Made by a program: the position numbers and the translations under genes | Source of the DNA: a virus | Reading direction: 5' to 3' (one strand) | DNA: 64,000 bases | Virus record (IMG/VR): IMGVR_UViG_3300020478_000007 | Coordinates: 1 to 64,000 of that record | Notes under the pieces: model-generated | The model's database searches: none | What the model was told of the DNA's origin: nothing | The model's input: only the letters and a program-made list of their open reading frames with translations | Part shown: positions 16,796-25,779 of the stretch, one piece after another | How positions within the stretch are numbered: the first letter of the stretch is position 1 | Layout: the number at the start of each line of letters is the position of its first letter

Positions 16796-19700
16796 TGGCT
16801 GTCGACACACCGTGGGATATACGGATTGTCAACATAACAGATCTCACAACAGTTGCTTATGTCCCAGTTTGGGAGCAATGCAGTTGGAGTGACCTGGTTG
16901 ATAACTTCGGAAGTGGGTCAATAACTTTCGACTTTGATGAGGATTGGGTCACTGCTTTTAAAACGGCGAATGGTGCTTACCCTTGGGAAAAGAATTACGG
17001 CGTTCAAATTCTTCGCAACGGCTCAGTAATTTTCACTTTCATAATCGAAGAATCAGAAATCGAATATGCGGGTTTGAATAGACGCCGCGCAATCATGGGA
17101 GGCCGTTCTTTAGCGGCTTGCCTTGAATGGGCGATCGTTTTACCAGATGGTTTCGATGAATCTCTTTCGGATCCTGACGCAGATACTACGGCCATTGTTC
17201 TCAACCGTGGCTTCGGCGATGTTGGAACTGACGCAGAAATAGACGCAGGCGCAACTATCGATAACCCGACTCACAAGGGTTATGGCGGTGGTGCTTTTGT
17301 TTACTTGTTCAATGAGGCAGACACAGGCAACGCTCAAACATGGACGGATGTCGCCACAGACACTGCAAGCCGTAACGGCTCTGCTGTCACATGGCCTCTT
17401 TCGCTTAATTCAAATCTGTCTCATACAAATGATTCGAATGGTAATGCGTGGAGTCACACGGGGATTTACCCGTCAATTGACACGACGTTTTTGTTCACCA
17501 TCCCCGCTGGCCAACACATGTTGGATGTTCTCAAAGCATGTGCGGGTTTGCAGGCCAATTGCCAATGGTATGTTGGCCCAACTGGCGAAATCACTCTCGC
17601 TAAGTCGATTGGGACTGACAGAACAAGCACTGTTTTCTTAAGTATCCCGAATGCCGTTCGTTCCTCTAACTCTTTGAATCGCAATGATCTCCGCAGTCGT
17701 TTATATGCGTCTAATGGGTATCTTTTCGAACCAAGGACTGATTCAACAGCGAATTCGACTTATGGCCGTCGCGAAGGCTACCTTCAAACTGATCAAAGCC
17801 AAGGGGAAACAGTTGGGGAAGCCGCTGGTCATGCTTTAAGCGAGGTCGCTAGCCAACTTGATGAATATTCCTTCGCTTATGTAGAGAGCGACAACACACA
17901 AGCATGGATCGATTTTCAAATTTCTGACACTGTTCGGATCGAATACGAACCAGGTGTCGCACAGAACAGGCAAATTACGGGCCTGTCAGGGCAAATCAGC
18001 CCTACTTCTCAAAGCATAGAAGTAACAGTCGGTGACATTATCGAGAACAAGATCGGTCAGTTGGAACGAGAGCAGCAAAACAATGCTTTCTCTGATCGGA
18101 TAACAAACACTGTCGCTGGGATGCTCTCTAAAGATAAGTCAAAGAAACCGAAGCCTGACACGCCTCGGAATCTGACTGCCACACCATTTGTTGAAGGCAC
18201 CACTCGTGGTGTTTCGTTGGCATGGAAGCGTCCTCTTACTTGGGAAAACACGGTTACTGGCTATGAGGCTCGTGTTTGGAACACAACAACTAACAAAGTT
18301 TTTGTTGAAAGTCCGAATAATGACCCCTCTACTGAAAATCAGGGTGTTGATGTTCTTGGGTTAGGTATTAAGGGGGGCACCTATAAAGCCAAGGTTCGTT
18401 CTGTTGGCGAGAATGGTGTCAGTGATTGGACTGCTGAAGTTCAATTCACAATGACCGCCGCTGATGAAGGCACTGCTACAGACCCTGAAAAGCCAGCAAC
18501 GGTTACTGGGGTAACACTCCACGGGATGTTGAACGCAATTTATTTGACGTTCAACGATGAAACTCTCGGCACTAAACAGTCGATGAGTGGTAACCGAGGC
18601 AAGTATGAGATCCAAGTCTCGAACGCTTCAGGTGGTTTCAATGAGACTACAGGCAACGAATGGTCTAAAAACATTGACAGTAACGGTGTCGCAGGTAACA
18701 CGAGCACCGCTGCTCTAAAATTTATTGTCCCAACTGGGCAAGGGTTTATATGTACGGGACTCCGGTCTGAAAGTGGGGGACGCACCCACTATGTGAGAGT
18801 TCGAGGTATCAACTGGGATGGCACTGAAGGCGATTGGTCTTCAACCATGTCAATATCACTCGACACGGACAACAAGTCTCAGGTTGGTGTTTGGATTGGC
18901 GAAGAAGCCATTCACGCTAACCACATCAAGTCGGGCACGATCGAAACGACACAAATCAAAGCAGGAACGCTTCTTGCTAGCGATATTGACGCCGGTCAGG
19001 TCATGTCTTCCTCTATCAGGCTTCCTCAGCCCGCTGCGGCGGAAGCAGGTGATGAGGTAGAGAGCGTTTGGTCTTTAAATATTGACCGTGAAGGCAACAT
19101 TTGGGGCGGGGATTTCGCCACTTACGCTGACGCTGTTAGTGGAACACTTCGTTCTGGCGGTGCATCTGCTGATAACTGGCAGTTGCGTATCAAAGGCGAT
19201 GGCACAGAATTCTTTGTTGGTCATCGGGATACTACGACTCCAGCCAATGAACATTACCTGTGGTATGAAGGCAACGTTTATAACGCCACTGCCATTAAAG
19301 GTTCGTTGAGTCTTACTAACACTTCCCACTCCTTCACTGGCGGCGGTATGGAGTCAACAGACACCTACACGGCCTTCGGTAATGTCAACAAGATTGTTGT
19401 AACTTCCGCAGCAGACTCGAACATGGGTTACTCAGGTCACTCATTCCAGTTTGGTACTGCGACCAGTGGCGCAAGCGTGAACAGGTTCGGGGTCATTAAA
19501 GGTGGAAGCACCAGTATCGATATTGGCTTTGGTGCGATCACACGAGATGAACTTAGAATCGGTAGTCAAGACGCCAGCAACTATCTCGCGATTTACTCGG
19601 CTGCAAGCGGCGGCGCACCTAAATATGGTGCTCTGCTAATAGCAAAATCCTCATCGTCTGCCTTAAACAGTATTGCGATAGAAGCCACAACTGATGTGGA

Positions 19701-20979
19701 CATAAAAGCGACTGATGGCGAAGTCAAGATTGACGCCGATCAGGGCATTGAGGTTGTCGCTACAACAACTCCGTCCACAACTACGAACAAACTGTGGAAC
19801 AACAGTGGGACTCTCACTTGGGGTACGACTGCTGTGGGTGGGGGTTCTGGCGCTAGTTGGTATTTCAAAGTCCAAAGCGATTCCGGCGAAGAGATCGCTG
19901 AAGCCGCTAACGATTTCATTGATTTGCAGTACCCAACTGCTAGCAGTACGAAATCAATAACGATTACAAGATCTGGTAACACTGCGGTGTTCAGAAACGA
20001 CGTTGCTAATCACACTGCTGCGAACTTGAACGCATTCTCTGGGGCTCCTTACATGATTTGGGGTCTTGAATCTGGTGGCACTAACTACAACTGGAAAACC
20101 ACAGTTAGTGCGATGATCACCTACATGACTGGGCTGGGTAACGGTGGCCTTATGACTCAAAGCGGTGTTTATAACACTGCGAGTCTTGTAAACTACACCA
20201 CTACTCCAAACATCTCGACCGTCGCTCACCCTGATAGTTACGCTGGTAGTTCTAACAATTCAGGTCAGACATTTATTCAAAGTTTGACGATTAACGGTCA
20301 TGGACACGTAACAGGTATCAGCACCGGCGTAGCGTCTGGCGGCAGTTCGGGCATAACATCAGTCACCGCTTCTAGTTCCTTTGGTTTATTCGCGACTACA
20401 ACTGGCACGGCTGTGTCAATAGGTATCAACTGGGGCAGCATAAGCACGGCTGCTCCTGATTACACCAAAACCGTGCTGTACGACTATGGGTATGGGCTTA
20501 CCTATAAATGTTCAATGCCCCAAGCCACAAGCGCAGGTATTTCTGCCAACTTAACTATGGGAAGCACTACCTCATTCCCTTACTACATTACTTTTACTTC
20601 TGGCTCAATAAGGTATTACACCTCTCGTCTAGCCACGAAAGACCATATTACGACGGTCGGCAAGGATGATGCCCTGGCACGTGTCAAAGCCTTGCGCCCT
20701 GTGAATTTTTTCTTTAATGATTCAATCGAGCCCGACAATGAAATGGCTAGATTCCATGCTCAACGAGGGTTTGTTGCAGAAGAAGTAGCGGCTGTTGACA
20801 AATCACTTGCTTCTTACGATTGGATTGACAGTAATGGTGAATCAATCAATGACCCAGAAAAAGCCGGTAAAACACTCGATGATGCTGTCCCTGTTATGTA
20901 TCAAATGCACGCGATATTGGCTGACGTAGTAGCAGCCTTACAACAAATGGAAAGCAGAATTGCTGCTTTGGAAGGATAG
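16795..20979 (+). CDS. tail hub/fibre protein with FnIII-like domains and S74 chaperone
   Basis: 1394 aa. Residues 1-430 look like a siphophage baseplate hub (virion adaptor with a gp27-like fold in related phages). Residues about 455-560 and 570-690 resemble fibronectin type III domains (DTPRNLTATP..VSLAWKRP; KPATVTGVTLHG..YLTFND). Then follow beta-rich fibre repeats. Residues about 1275-1394 are an intramolecular chaperone of endosialidase/peptidase S74 type (ALARVKALRPVNFFF, RGFVAEEVAAVDKSL, then a coiled coil VVAALQQMESRIAALEG). The chaperone trimerises the fibre and usually cuts itself off. Likely host-recognition protein. Immediately follows the Dit-like gene. Confidence 0.88.
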   Translation: MAVDTPWDIRIVNITDLTTVAYVPVWEQCSWSDLVDNFGSGSITFDFDEDWVTAFKTANGAYPWEKNYGVQILRNGSVIFTFIIEESEIEYAGLNRRRAIMGGRSLAACLEWAIVLPDGFDESLSDPDADTTAIVLNRGFGDVGTDAEIDAGATIDNPTHKGYGGGAFVYLFNEADTGNAQTWTDVATDTASRNGSAVTWPLSLNSNLSHTNDSNGNAWSHTGIYPSIDTTFLFTIPAGQHMLDVLKACAGLQANCQWYVGPTGEITLAKSIGTDRTSTVFLSIPNAVRSSNSLNRNDLRSRLYASNGYLFEPRTDSTANSTYGRREGYLQTDQSQGETVGEAAGHALSEVASQLDEYSFAYVESDNTQAWIDFQISDTVRIEYEPGVAQNRQITGLSGQISPTSQSIEVTVGDIIENKIGQLEREQQNNAFSDRITNTVAGMLSKDKSKKPKPDTPRNLTATPFVEGTTRGVSLAWKRPLTWENTVTGYEARVWNTTTNKVFVESPNNDPSTENQGVDVLGLGIKGGTYKAKVRSVGENGVSDWTAEVQFTMTAADEGTATDPEKPATVTGVTLHGMLNAIYLTFNDETLGTKQSMSGNRGKYEIQVSNASGGFNETTGNEWSKNIDSNGVAGNTSTAALKFIVPTGQGFICTGLRSESGGRTHYVRVRGINWDGTEGDWSSTMSISLDTDNKSQVGVWIGEEAIHANHIKSGTIETTQIKAGTLLASDIDAGQVMSSSIRLPQPAAAEAGDEVESVWSLNIDREGNIWGGDFATYADAVSGTLRSGGASADNWQLRIKGDGTEFFVGHRDTTTPANEHYLWYEGNVYNATAIKGSLSLTNTSHSFTGGGMESTDTYTAFGNVNKIVVTSAADSNMGYSGHSFQFGTATSGASVNRFGVIKGGSTSIDIGFGAITRDELRIGSQDASNYLAIYSAASGGAPKYGALLIAKSSSSALNSIAIEATTDVDIKATDGEVKIDADQGIEVVATTTPSTTTNKLWNNSGTLTWGTTAVGGGSGASWYFKVQSDSGEEIAEAANDFIDLQYPTASSTKSITITRSGNTAVFRNDVANHTAANLNAFSGAPYMIWGLESGGTNYNWKTTVSAMITYMTGLGNGGLMTQSGVYNTASLVNYTTTPNISTVAHPDSYAGSSNNSGQTFIQSLTINGHGHVTGISTGVASGGSSGITSVTASSSFGLFATTTGTAVSIGINWGSISTAAPDYTKTVLYDYGYGLTYKCSMPQATSAGISANLTMGSTTSFPYYITFTSGSIRYYTSRLATKDHITTVGKDDALARVKALRPVNFFFNDSIEPDNEMARFHAQRGFVAEEVAAVDKSLASYDWIDSNGESINDPEKAGKTLDDAVPVMYQMHAILADVVAALQQMESRIAALEG

Positions 20980-20995
20980 GAGGTAGGATTTAACT

Positions 20996-21196
20996 ATGGC
21001 CGTAGATATGACAATCAGCATCCCTGATGCTCAACTAACAAACTTTGAGAAATTTGTTAACCCCGCTGGTGGGAATGATTCCGATGCGGATAAAGAAGCG
21101 GCTATCAAAACATGGATTCAAAATTGGGTTAATGAACAACTCTGGATCATGGCTAGAAACAACGCCGTGGCTGCTGTTGATGATCCCACCGTGTAA
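20996..21196 (+). CDS. hypothetical small tail-region protein
   Basis: 66 aa with an AGGAGG site just before the ATG. Begins AVDMTISIPDAQLTNFEKFVNP and has helices with KEAAIKTWIQNWVNEQLW. Possibly a small tail or fibre-associated protein; family not recognised. Confidence 0.6.
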   Translation: MAVDMTISIPDAQLTNFEKFVNPAGGNDSDADKEAAIKTWIQNWVNEQLWIMARNNAVAAVDDPTV

Positions 21197-21205
21197 CCTG
21201 TACAT

Positions 21206-21385
21206 ATGGAAGAAACACAAATAGACATACAGGTAGTCATCAATAAACTGACGAACACTATCGCTCAATTAACAGCCGACCTCGCCGTAAAAGACGCTCT
21301 GATAGAAGCCCTCCAAAAGAGTGATGAGGCCCCATCCTTAAGCGTGGTTGGCAATGCGGAGGATACAGAAGAAGACGGGGCTTAA
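21206..21385 (+). CDS. hypothetical 59-aa coiled-coil protein
   Basis: Begins MEETQIDIQVVINKLTNTIA; residues 8-40 form an amphipathic helix (QVVINKLTNTIAQLTADLAVK), and the tail is acidic (DTEEDGA). TAA at 21383. It sits 9 bases after the gene before it. Similar small helical proteins follow phage fibres. No family recognised. Confidence 0.55.
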   Translation: MEETQIDIQVVINKLTNTIAQLTADLAVKDALIEALQKSDEAPSLSVVGNAEDTEEDGA

Positions 21386-21418
21386 TCCGGTTCTCGCCGT
21401 TTTAGGCAAGAATAGATT

Positions 21419-21661
21419 ATGTCTTCTTTCTCTTACAGGTTGGGTTGTGCGGTTCCTTCGTATGACAACGCCCAAGCATTAGCGGAAGGCATACGCCTCT
21501 TTGATGAAGATGCTTTCGTGCATATTAAAGAGTCCCAGGACGATGACTTTTGGGAGATCATCGCTCTCTTCAATCTCGTTAACGGAGGGAAGTTGCAGTT
21601 CGCAATAATATCCTTACTGTTTGCCAATTCTGTAAAAGAAATAGGTGGGCGAGAATTATAA
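21419..21661 (+). CDS. hypothetical 80-aa protein
   Basis: Helical protein with YDNAQALAEGIRLFDEDAF and NGGKLQFAIISLLFANSVKE; the second segment is moderately hydrophobic. Weak ribosome site. No family recognised. Confidence 0.5.
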   Translation: MSSFSYRLGCAVPSYDNAQALAEGIRLFDEDAFVHIKESQDDDFWEIIALFNLVNGGKLQFAIISLLFANSVKEIGGREL

Positions 21662-21729
21662 GGTTGCAGTGGACGGAATACGGGTGTATAGTCGTCCTTG
21701 ACGAAACAATTATTTAAGGAGTGGAAGAA

Positions 21730-22434
21730 ATGCCACAGATAGCAGAAGACTATGTATCTCCATCTGTGCGCTGGGGCTTGCTGAAGCAAGACTACCCAGA
21801 CGCCGTGGTGGAATTCACACACTCTCTTGGGGTTGACATTGGAATCCCTGAGAACTTCGGAGGGAAAGACGAATATTGCGTCGCGCAAATTCTCCTACGC
21901 CCAACCGATGAACTACCTATTGTCGGGTATAAACCTGTATCCGATGCTCGGTCTAATAAGAACGACCATCCAAGTGATGCTTGGAATGTTCTCTGCACTA
22001 AAGCCTTGGGGCGTGCAGTTAAGCGAGCAGGGTACGACGACACAGCCAGCAATTTGAAAATATTGGTTACCTACCAGCAACGCAAAGCCGAGCATGATGC
22101 AATATCAGGTGGGGGAAACCCAACCCCTGATGGTGATTATTTACACCGTGTTCAGGAGACTTCAAATGTGGTTGCCACTGAATCAGAAGAAGAGCAAGTC
22201 ATTATCGAAGAAGATGACGAGTGGGATACAACAGAGCATCGCACAGAGGCTCATTCTCTACTTAAGAATGCAGTCGCCGCATTGCCTACTGATTTACAAG
22301 ATGAAGCACGTGCGATACATCAGAAACTCAACGGTCGCCAATGGCCGATAGAAAGCGTGAGCCAATATAACCATATGGTGAATGCAGTTGATGCTCTCCA
22401 TGAGAAATGGCAAGAGCAAGAAGAGGAAGAGTGA
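21730..22434 (+). CDS. conserved phage DNA-metabolism protein, possible annealing protein
   Basis: 234 aa from ATG 21730, 8 bases after AAGGAG (GTG 21721 overlaps that site). The motif WNVLCTKALGRAVKRAGYDDTASNLKILVTYQQR occurs in actinophage proteins encoded with exonucleases and SSB, some of which are suspected single-strand annealing proteins; I could not confirm the family. The C-terminal third is acidic. It heads the DNA-metabolism operon with HIRAN and wHTH genes. Role in recombination is inferred. Confidence 0.6.
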   Translation: MPQIAEDYVSPSVRWGLLKQDYPDAVVEFTHSLGVDIGIPENFGGKDEYCVAQILLRPTDELPIVGYKPVSDARSNKNDHPSDAWNVLCTKALGRAVKRAGYDDTASNLKILVTYQQRKAEHDAISGGGNPTPDGDYLHRVQETSNVVATESEEEQVIIEEDDEWDTTEHRTEAHSLLKNAVAALPTDLQDEARAIHQKLNGRQWPIESVSQYNHMVNAVDALHEKWQEQEEEE

Positions 22435-22778
22435 GATCTCCGTTTGAGGTTTCTGTAGCAGGCGTCACATTTCGTTCTGACTACCCATCCAATGTTTGGG
22501 CTTTGAGTGCCCAATTAGTGATGGGGCCAGTGCCAGTGACTTTGGTTAGGGAACCCGATAACGAGTTTGACAACAACGCAATCAAGGTTGTTGTTCGTGA
22601 TGAGCAGGTAGGTTACATACCCTCCTCTGTCTCAAAACAATTGGCTAAAGAAATAGATAGTGGGGGGAGATGGCATGGGGTTGTTGACCGTGTGCTTATG
22701 TCTCCTAACAACCCCGAACAACCAGGAATAAGGATAAAGGTGTTTGAAATTGAACAACTTGAAAGACAAAGTTGCTGA
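22431..22778 (+). CDS. HIRAN-domain protein
   Basis: 115 aa from GTG 22431, which overlaps the previous stop (GTGA). SPFEVSVAGVTFRSDYP, VTLVREPDNEFDNNAIKVVV and VGYIPSSVSKQLAKEI are the three conserved HIRAN segments. The HIRAN fold binds 3' ends of single-stranded DNA in eukaryotic HLTF, and stand-alone copies are common in phages. Likely acts in DNA repair or recombination with neighbours. Confidence 0.8.
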   Translation: MRSPFEVSVAGVTFRSDYPSNVWALSAQLVMGPVPVTLVREPDNEFDNNAIKVVVRDEQVGYIPSSVSKQLAKEIDSGGRWHGVVDRVLMSPNNPEQPGIRIKVFEIEQLERQSC

Positions 22779-23322
22779 AATAGAAGAGAAGAGATCAGAG
22801 TTAAGAGGTCTCATATCGTCGACAATCTCTGAGGCTCAAGATCTAGCCGAAGGCGGAGAGTTTGAAGACAGCGCTAATGGGCTTGTGGATTTACTTCAAG
22901 TCATTGCATGGGCGAAAGCAGATATCAGAGAGTTAGACAATGAGGCTAACCCCAGTCTTGTAACCGTCATGGATCAAATGGGCACAAGAAAATTCGATAG
23001 GGGCTCTTTAGAAATCGAGAGAAAAGTTTCTAATTACAGATCCAATTGGCAAAACGACGTGCTGATTCGTTCAGTTGTCAATACCTGTTTAGATGAAATA
23101 GAACAACGCACTTATGTGGATCAGGACACAGGAGAAGTTGTAAAAGAGCGATCAATTGTTGGTCCATGGATGGAAGCAGTCATTGAACGCTTGCTGGAGT
23201 GTGCCGCATTTAGAGATTGGAGAGTAACCGCTCTAAGGGCCCATGTCCCAGGTTTGAATCCTGATGATTTTTGTGACGTGAAAAGGTCGACCAAGGCCGT
23301 TCTGTCTAGAAAGAAGGGCTGA
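22744..23322 (+). CDS. conserved hypothetical protein in replication operon
   Basis: 192 aa, TTG start preceded by AAAGG and overlapping the HIRAN gene by 35 bases. N-terminal coiled coil (LKDKVAEIEEKRSELRGLISSTISEAQDL), C-terminal AAFRDWRVTALRAHVPGLNPDDFCDVKRSTKAV. The last motif recurs in actinophage proteins next to recombination genes. Function unknown. A later start is possible. Confidence 0.6.
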   Translation: MKLNNLKDKVAEIEEKRSELRGLISSTISEAQDLAEGGEFEDSANGLVDLLQVIAWAKADIRELDNEANPSLVTVMDQMGTRKFDRGSLEIERKVSNYRSNWQNDVLIRSVVNTCLDEIEQRTYVDQDTGEVVKERSIVGPWMEAVIERLLECAAFRDWRVTALRAHVPGLNPDDFCDVKRSTKAVLSRKKG

Positions 23323-23504
23323 TGATTCATCGAGTGCACATTCACCAGCAACGCCTTCGTAAGGGGTTACCTGCTGTGATCCATCGCACATATAAGGGGA
23401 GTGAGTACCACATGGAATTCGAAATCCCTAAAGGTGCGAAAGTGATCCAGTCAGACAAGCCTCTTTCTTGTGGTGCACGTGCGTGGATCGAATGGAGTGA
23501 CTAA
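23322..23504 (+). CDS. hypothetical 60-aa basic protein
   Basis: Overlaps the previous stop and the next start by one base each, so it is inside a coupled operon. Basic, beta-rich (GSEYHMEFEIPKGAKVIQSDKPL). No family recognised. Confidence 0.6.
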   Translation: MIHRVHIHQQRLRKGLPAVIHRTYKGSEYHMEFEIPKGAKVIQSDKPLSCGARAWIEWSD

Positions 23505-24268
23505 TGGCTATTGAATGCATGGTGTGGGTTTTAGATTTAACAGGGGACATAAATACCAATGAGAAGTTTGTCTTGTTGGGGATTGCGAATCATTCGAGTC
23601 CTGATGGGACTGGTTCATGGCCTTCAGTAGACACGTTATGCCGCTACACGAGGCTCTCACGTTCGACAGTACAAAGGTGCATAAAGAGTCTTGTTGAAAA
23701 GGGTTATTTAAGTAAAGAAGAAGGCGGTGGGCGACGTTCAAATCGGTACACATTGCTTATGGAAAAGGAATTAGCAGAGGTTGTTGAACTAACCCTGGTC
23801 ACAGAGGACCTGCCTCAGAGTGACACCCCTGATGGTGCAGAGGGACACCCCTCCAGCCTCCCAGTGCTACCCCAGCAGTCTCAAGCCTTGACACAGGAAC
23901 CGTCATATAACCGTAATAGAAACGAAATAGAAACACGCGACAAAAAACGCAAACAAGATCTCGTATGGGATTCCATTATGGAGGCTTGTGGTGTTAACAG
24001 CACCAAACTCAATTCCAATGAGCGAGGACGCTATAACAAAGCAGTCAAACTTCTAAAAGAGTCGGGCGCTACGCCAGCCGAAATTCACGCGAGGGTTCAA
24101 GTCTATAGACGTAAATTCAAAGGGGCGGCTTGCACGCCGATCGCTGTTGCCAATCATTGGTCAGAGTTAGATCCGAACACTGTTCCCCTTGAAGAAGTTC
24201 ATTCAGTGCCTAAAGGTTTTGATGCCATTAGGCAAGCGAGGGAGGAAAGAGGCGATGGTCCAAATTAA
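23504..24268 (+). CDS. replication initiator-like wHTH protein
   Basis: 254 aa. Residues 15-90 form a winged helix (HTH_36 / DnaD N-terminal type): NEKFVLLGIANHSSPDGTGSWPSVDTLCRYTRLSRSTVQRCIKSLVEKGYL. A disordered Pro/Ser linker follows. The C-terminal domain (VWDSIMEACGVNSTKLNSNERGRYNKAVKLLKESGATPAEI) is like those in phage replication initiators. It probably binds the origin and recruits host helicase with the G39P-like protein encoded 115 bases downstream. No primase or polymerase is visible nearby. Confidence 0.75.
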   Translation: MAIECMVWVLDLTGDINTNEKFVLLGIANHSSPDGTGSWPSVDTLCRYTRLSRSTVQRCIKSLVEKGYLSKEEGGGRRSNRYTLLMEKELAEVVELTLVTEDLPQSDTPDGAEGHPSSLPVLPQQSQALTQEPSYNRNRNEIETRDKKRKQDLVWDSIMEACGVNSTKLNSNERGRYNKAVKLLKESGATPAEIHARVQVYRRKFKGAACTPIAVANHWSELDPNTVPLEEVHSVPKGFDAIRQAREERGDGPN

Positions 24269-24386
24269 AGACTGGAGCCATGACCAGCCCACTCGTGGGG
24301 AGTTGGAGAAGATCAGGGGGAAAGATTTGAAACCAGTTAAGACAAAAGCAAAGTGGGCTTTTCTGAAGAAGGCGCAAGGTCAATGA
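24255..24386 (+). CDS. hypothetical 43-aa basic peptide
   Basis: ATG 24255 follows GAGGAAAGAGG; the frame ends at TGA 24384-24386, overlapping the next ATG (ATGA). Basic (MVQIKDWSHDQPTRGELEKI). The upstream in-frame start at 24189 lies inside the preceding gene and is less likely. Confidence 0.45.
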   Translation: MVQIKDWSHDQPTRGELEKIRGKDLKPVKTKAKWAFLKKAQGQ

Positions 24387-24727
24387 CTCCTGATCAAGCG
24401 GATTATGTGTTGGCTCAGATGTCTGTCTGTTGGCCAGGTAAACCTTTGAGTGTGCCAGAGGTTAAGTTTTGGGTTTCCAAATTGGAGGCTTACGAATTTG
24501 ATGATGCTCATACTGCATTAACGAAGATCGCCGATCGGGCAAAGTTCTGGCCTTCTTGGGCAGAGTTCAAAGAGTTTGTTGATATCGAAAAAAGAAACAA
24601 TATGCCAGCCTTAACGAGGGCTCCAGAAGCGCCGCCTTTGTCAGATGAGGAGTTCAAGCAGCGCATACAGGAATGTCGAGACGCTCTAAATGAAAAAAGG
24701 GCAGGGGAGAAAGTGGAAGAGGTATAG
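24383..24727 (+). CDS. helicase loader-like protein (G39P/Loader and inhibitor type)
   Basis: 114 aa from ATG 24383. MTPDQADYVLAQMSVCWPGKPLS..VKFWVSKLEAYEFDDAHTALTKIADRAKFWPSWAEFKEF matches the helical N-terminal domain of SPP1 G39P-like helicase loaders. Such proteins bind the replicative helicase and deliver it to the initiator-bound origin. Encoded next to the initiator-like gene. Confidence 0.7.
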   Translation: MTPDQADYVLAQMSVCWPGKPLSVPEVKFWVSKLEAYEFDDAHTALTKIADRAKFWPSWAEFKEFVDIEKRNNMPALTRAPEAPPLSDEEFKQRIQECRDALNEKRAGEKVEEV

Positions 24728-24736
24728 GATGGGTAT

Positions 24737-25114
24737 GTGCCTAATAGAACGTGGACTCTCAGCATCTCAGGGAAACTATTTACTCTCAACACCGAGAGAG
24801 GTTGGCATCACCACAAACGAGCAAAGTTTGTCAAGGAGTGGAGACAAGCGGCATATGAAGAAGCAATTAAAGCAAAGGTTCCAAAGATGAGATCGCTAGA
24901 GGTTATCTTTGTCCCGTGTCGTAAGGACCGACGACACATGGCGGACACGGGTGGCCATTTTCCTGTAGCCAAGGCGTGCATAGACGGGTTGGTAGATGCA
25001 GGGGTAATACCAGATGACGGTCCAGAGTTCGTAACGTCGTTAACTTTTAAGGCGCCGCAAGTAGATGGTGGTGTTGATAGAGCCTTATTAGTTATCAACG
25101 AAACGGGGAAGTGA
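24737..25114 (+). CDS. RusA-like Holliday junction resolvase
   Basis: 125 aa, GTG start after AGGATGGG. Residues 60-110 (CRKDRRHMADTGGHFPVAKACIDGLVDAGVIPDDGPEFVTSL) match the RusA fold: an Asp in the D-x-D/N region and the AGVIPDD motif that supplies catalytic acidic residues. RusA dimers cut Holliday junctions made in phage recombination and replication. Length is typical (about 120 aa). Confidence 0.75.
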   Translation: MPNRTWTLSISGKLFTLNTERGWHHHKRAKFVKEWRQAAYEEAIKAKVPKMRSLEVIFVPCRKDRRHMADTGGHFPVAKACIDGLVDAGVIPDDGPEFVTSLTFKAPQVDGGVDRALLVINETGK

Positions 25115-25117
25115 GAG

Positions 25118-25405
25118 ATGGCAGAAGTGCAACAGTTATTGAGCCAAGCATTGGCTACGGAGGATCCGTTAGAAAGAGCGCGCATTCTTAATGAGGACGT
25201 TCTCCCGGCGGTGACAGAATTAAGGCAAACGATTATTAAGCAAAGAGCATTGTCAGTTAAAGAGGCATGCGACTTTGGGGCTGGGGGAGACGGGCTTACC
25301 TATTCTCAAGTGGCAAACGAGTTGGGTGTTTCGAAACCGCTGATACAGCAAATGGTTGCTTTGGCAAGAGAGATCCACAGCATGAGGGTGGCTAAGAATA
25401 ATTGA
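25118..25405 (+). CDS. HTH DNA-binding protein
   Basis: 95 aa, 3 bases after the RusA-like gene. N-terminal helix, then DGLTYSQVANELGVSKPLIQQMVALAREI, a clear helix-turn-helix. Similar to small phage DNA-binding regulators; paralogue-like to the product of 28937-29188 (LADALNVSKQWIHKW). Target unknown. Confidence 0.7.
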   Translation: MAEVQQLLSQALATEDPLERARILNEDVLPAVTELRQTIIKQRALSVKEACDFGAGGDGLTYSQVANELGVSKPLIQQMVALAREIHSMRVAKNN

Positions 25406-25425
25406 TAGAAACATATGATCGGTTA

Positions 25426-25539
25426 ATGGTCGGTGGGGTGAGTGGTCTTATTGGATTAGAGCACCTTGGGTTTTTCAGTCTCTTTCTGATTTCTTGTGTG
25501 TGTATGGTTTTTTATAAGAACATGATAAAAAAAAGATGA
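25426..25539 (+). CDS. 37-aa single-span membrane peptide
   Basis: Frame from ATG 25426 to TGA 25537. After a glycine-rich start comes one hydrophobic span (residues about 13-30: HLGFFSLFLISCVCMVFY), then a basic tail (KNMIKKR), which predicts the C-terminus in the cytoplasm. Ribosome site weak, so the gene is uncertain, but codon pattern and topology are coherent. Fills an otherwise empty 170-bp gap. Confidence 0.4.
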   Translation: MVGGVSGLIGLEHLGFFSLFLISCVCMVFYKNMIKKR

Positions 25540-25541
25540 GG

Positions 25542-25578
25542 TTGTCATAACGTCAAGTGGGGGTATACTGAAATCATG
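25542..25578 (+). promoter_or_regulatory. leaderless promoter for 25576 gene
   Basis: TTGTCA (25542-25547), 16-base spacer, TATACT (25564-25569), then 6 bases to ATG 25576, with no ribosome site. The block GTCAAGTG-N4-GGTANACT is shared with the promoter at 43950. Confidence 0.65.
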
Positions 25579-25764
25579 TTAAGAAATCTTCCATTGATGA
25601 ATGACAAACAAGTTCCGAAAGGTGGGGACATCAGGCGCCTCGGCAGTGGCCGCGATTATGTGGTCAATGCCGAGGGCCTTGTTGTTGGACGCTACGACCC
25701 TTGGATGGAATACATCGGGATGGAAATTCACATAGAGCCCCGAGATCCGAGGGACTACCTATAA
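25576..25764 (+). CDS. hypothetical 62-aa protein
   Basis: Starts 6 bases after a TATACT -10 box, so probably translated from a leaderless message. Contains GGDIRRLGSGRDYVVNAEGLVVGRYDPW, a short beta-rich domain. No family recognised. Confidence 0.55.
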   Translation: MLRNLPLMNDKQVPKGGDIRRLGSGRDYVVNAEGLVVGRYDPWMEYIGMEIHIEPRDPRDYL

Positions 25765-25779
25765 AGAAAGAAGCAAGCC

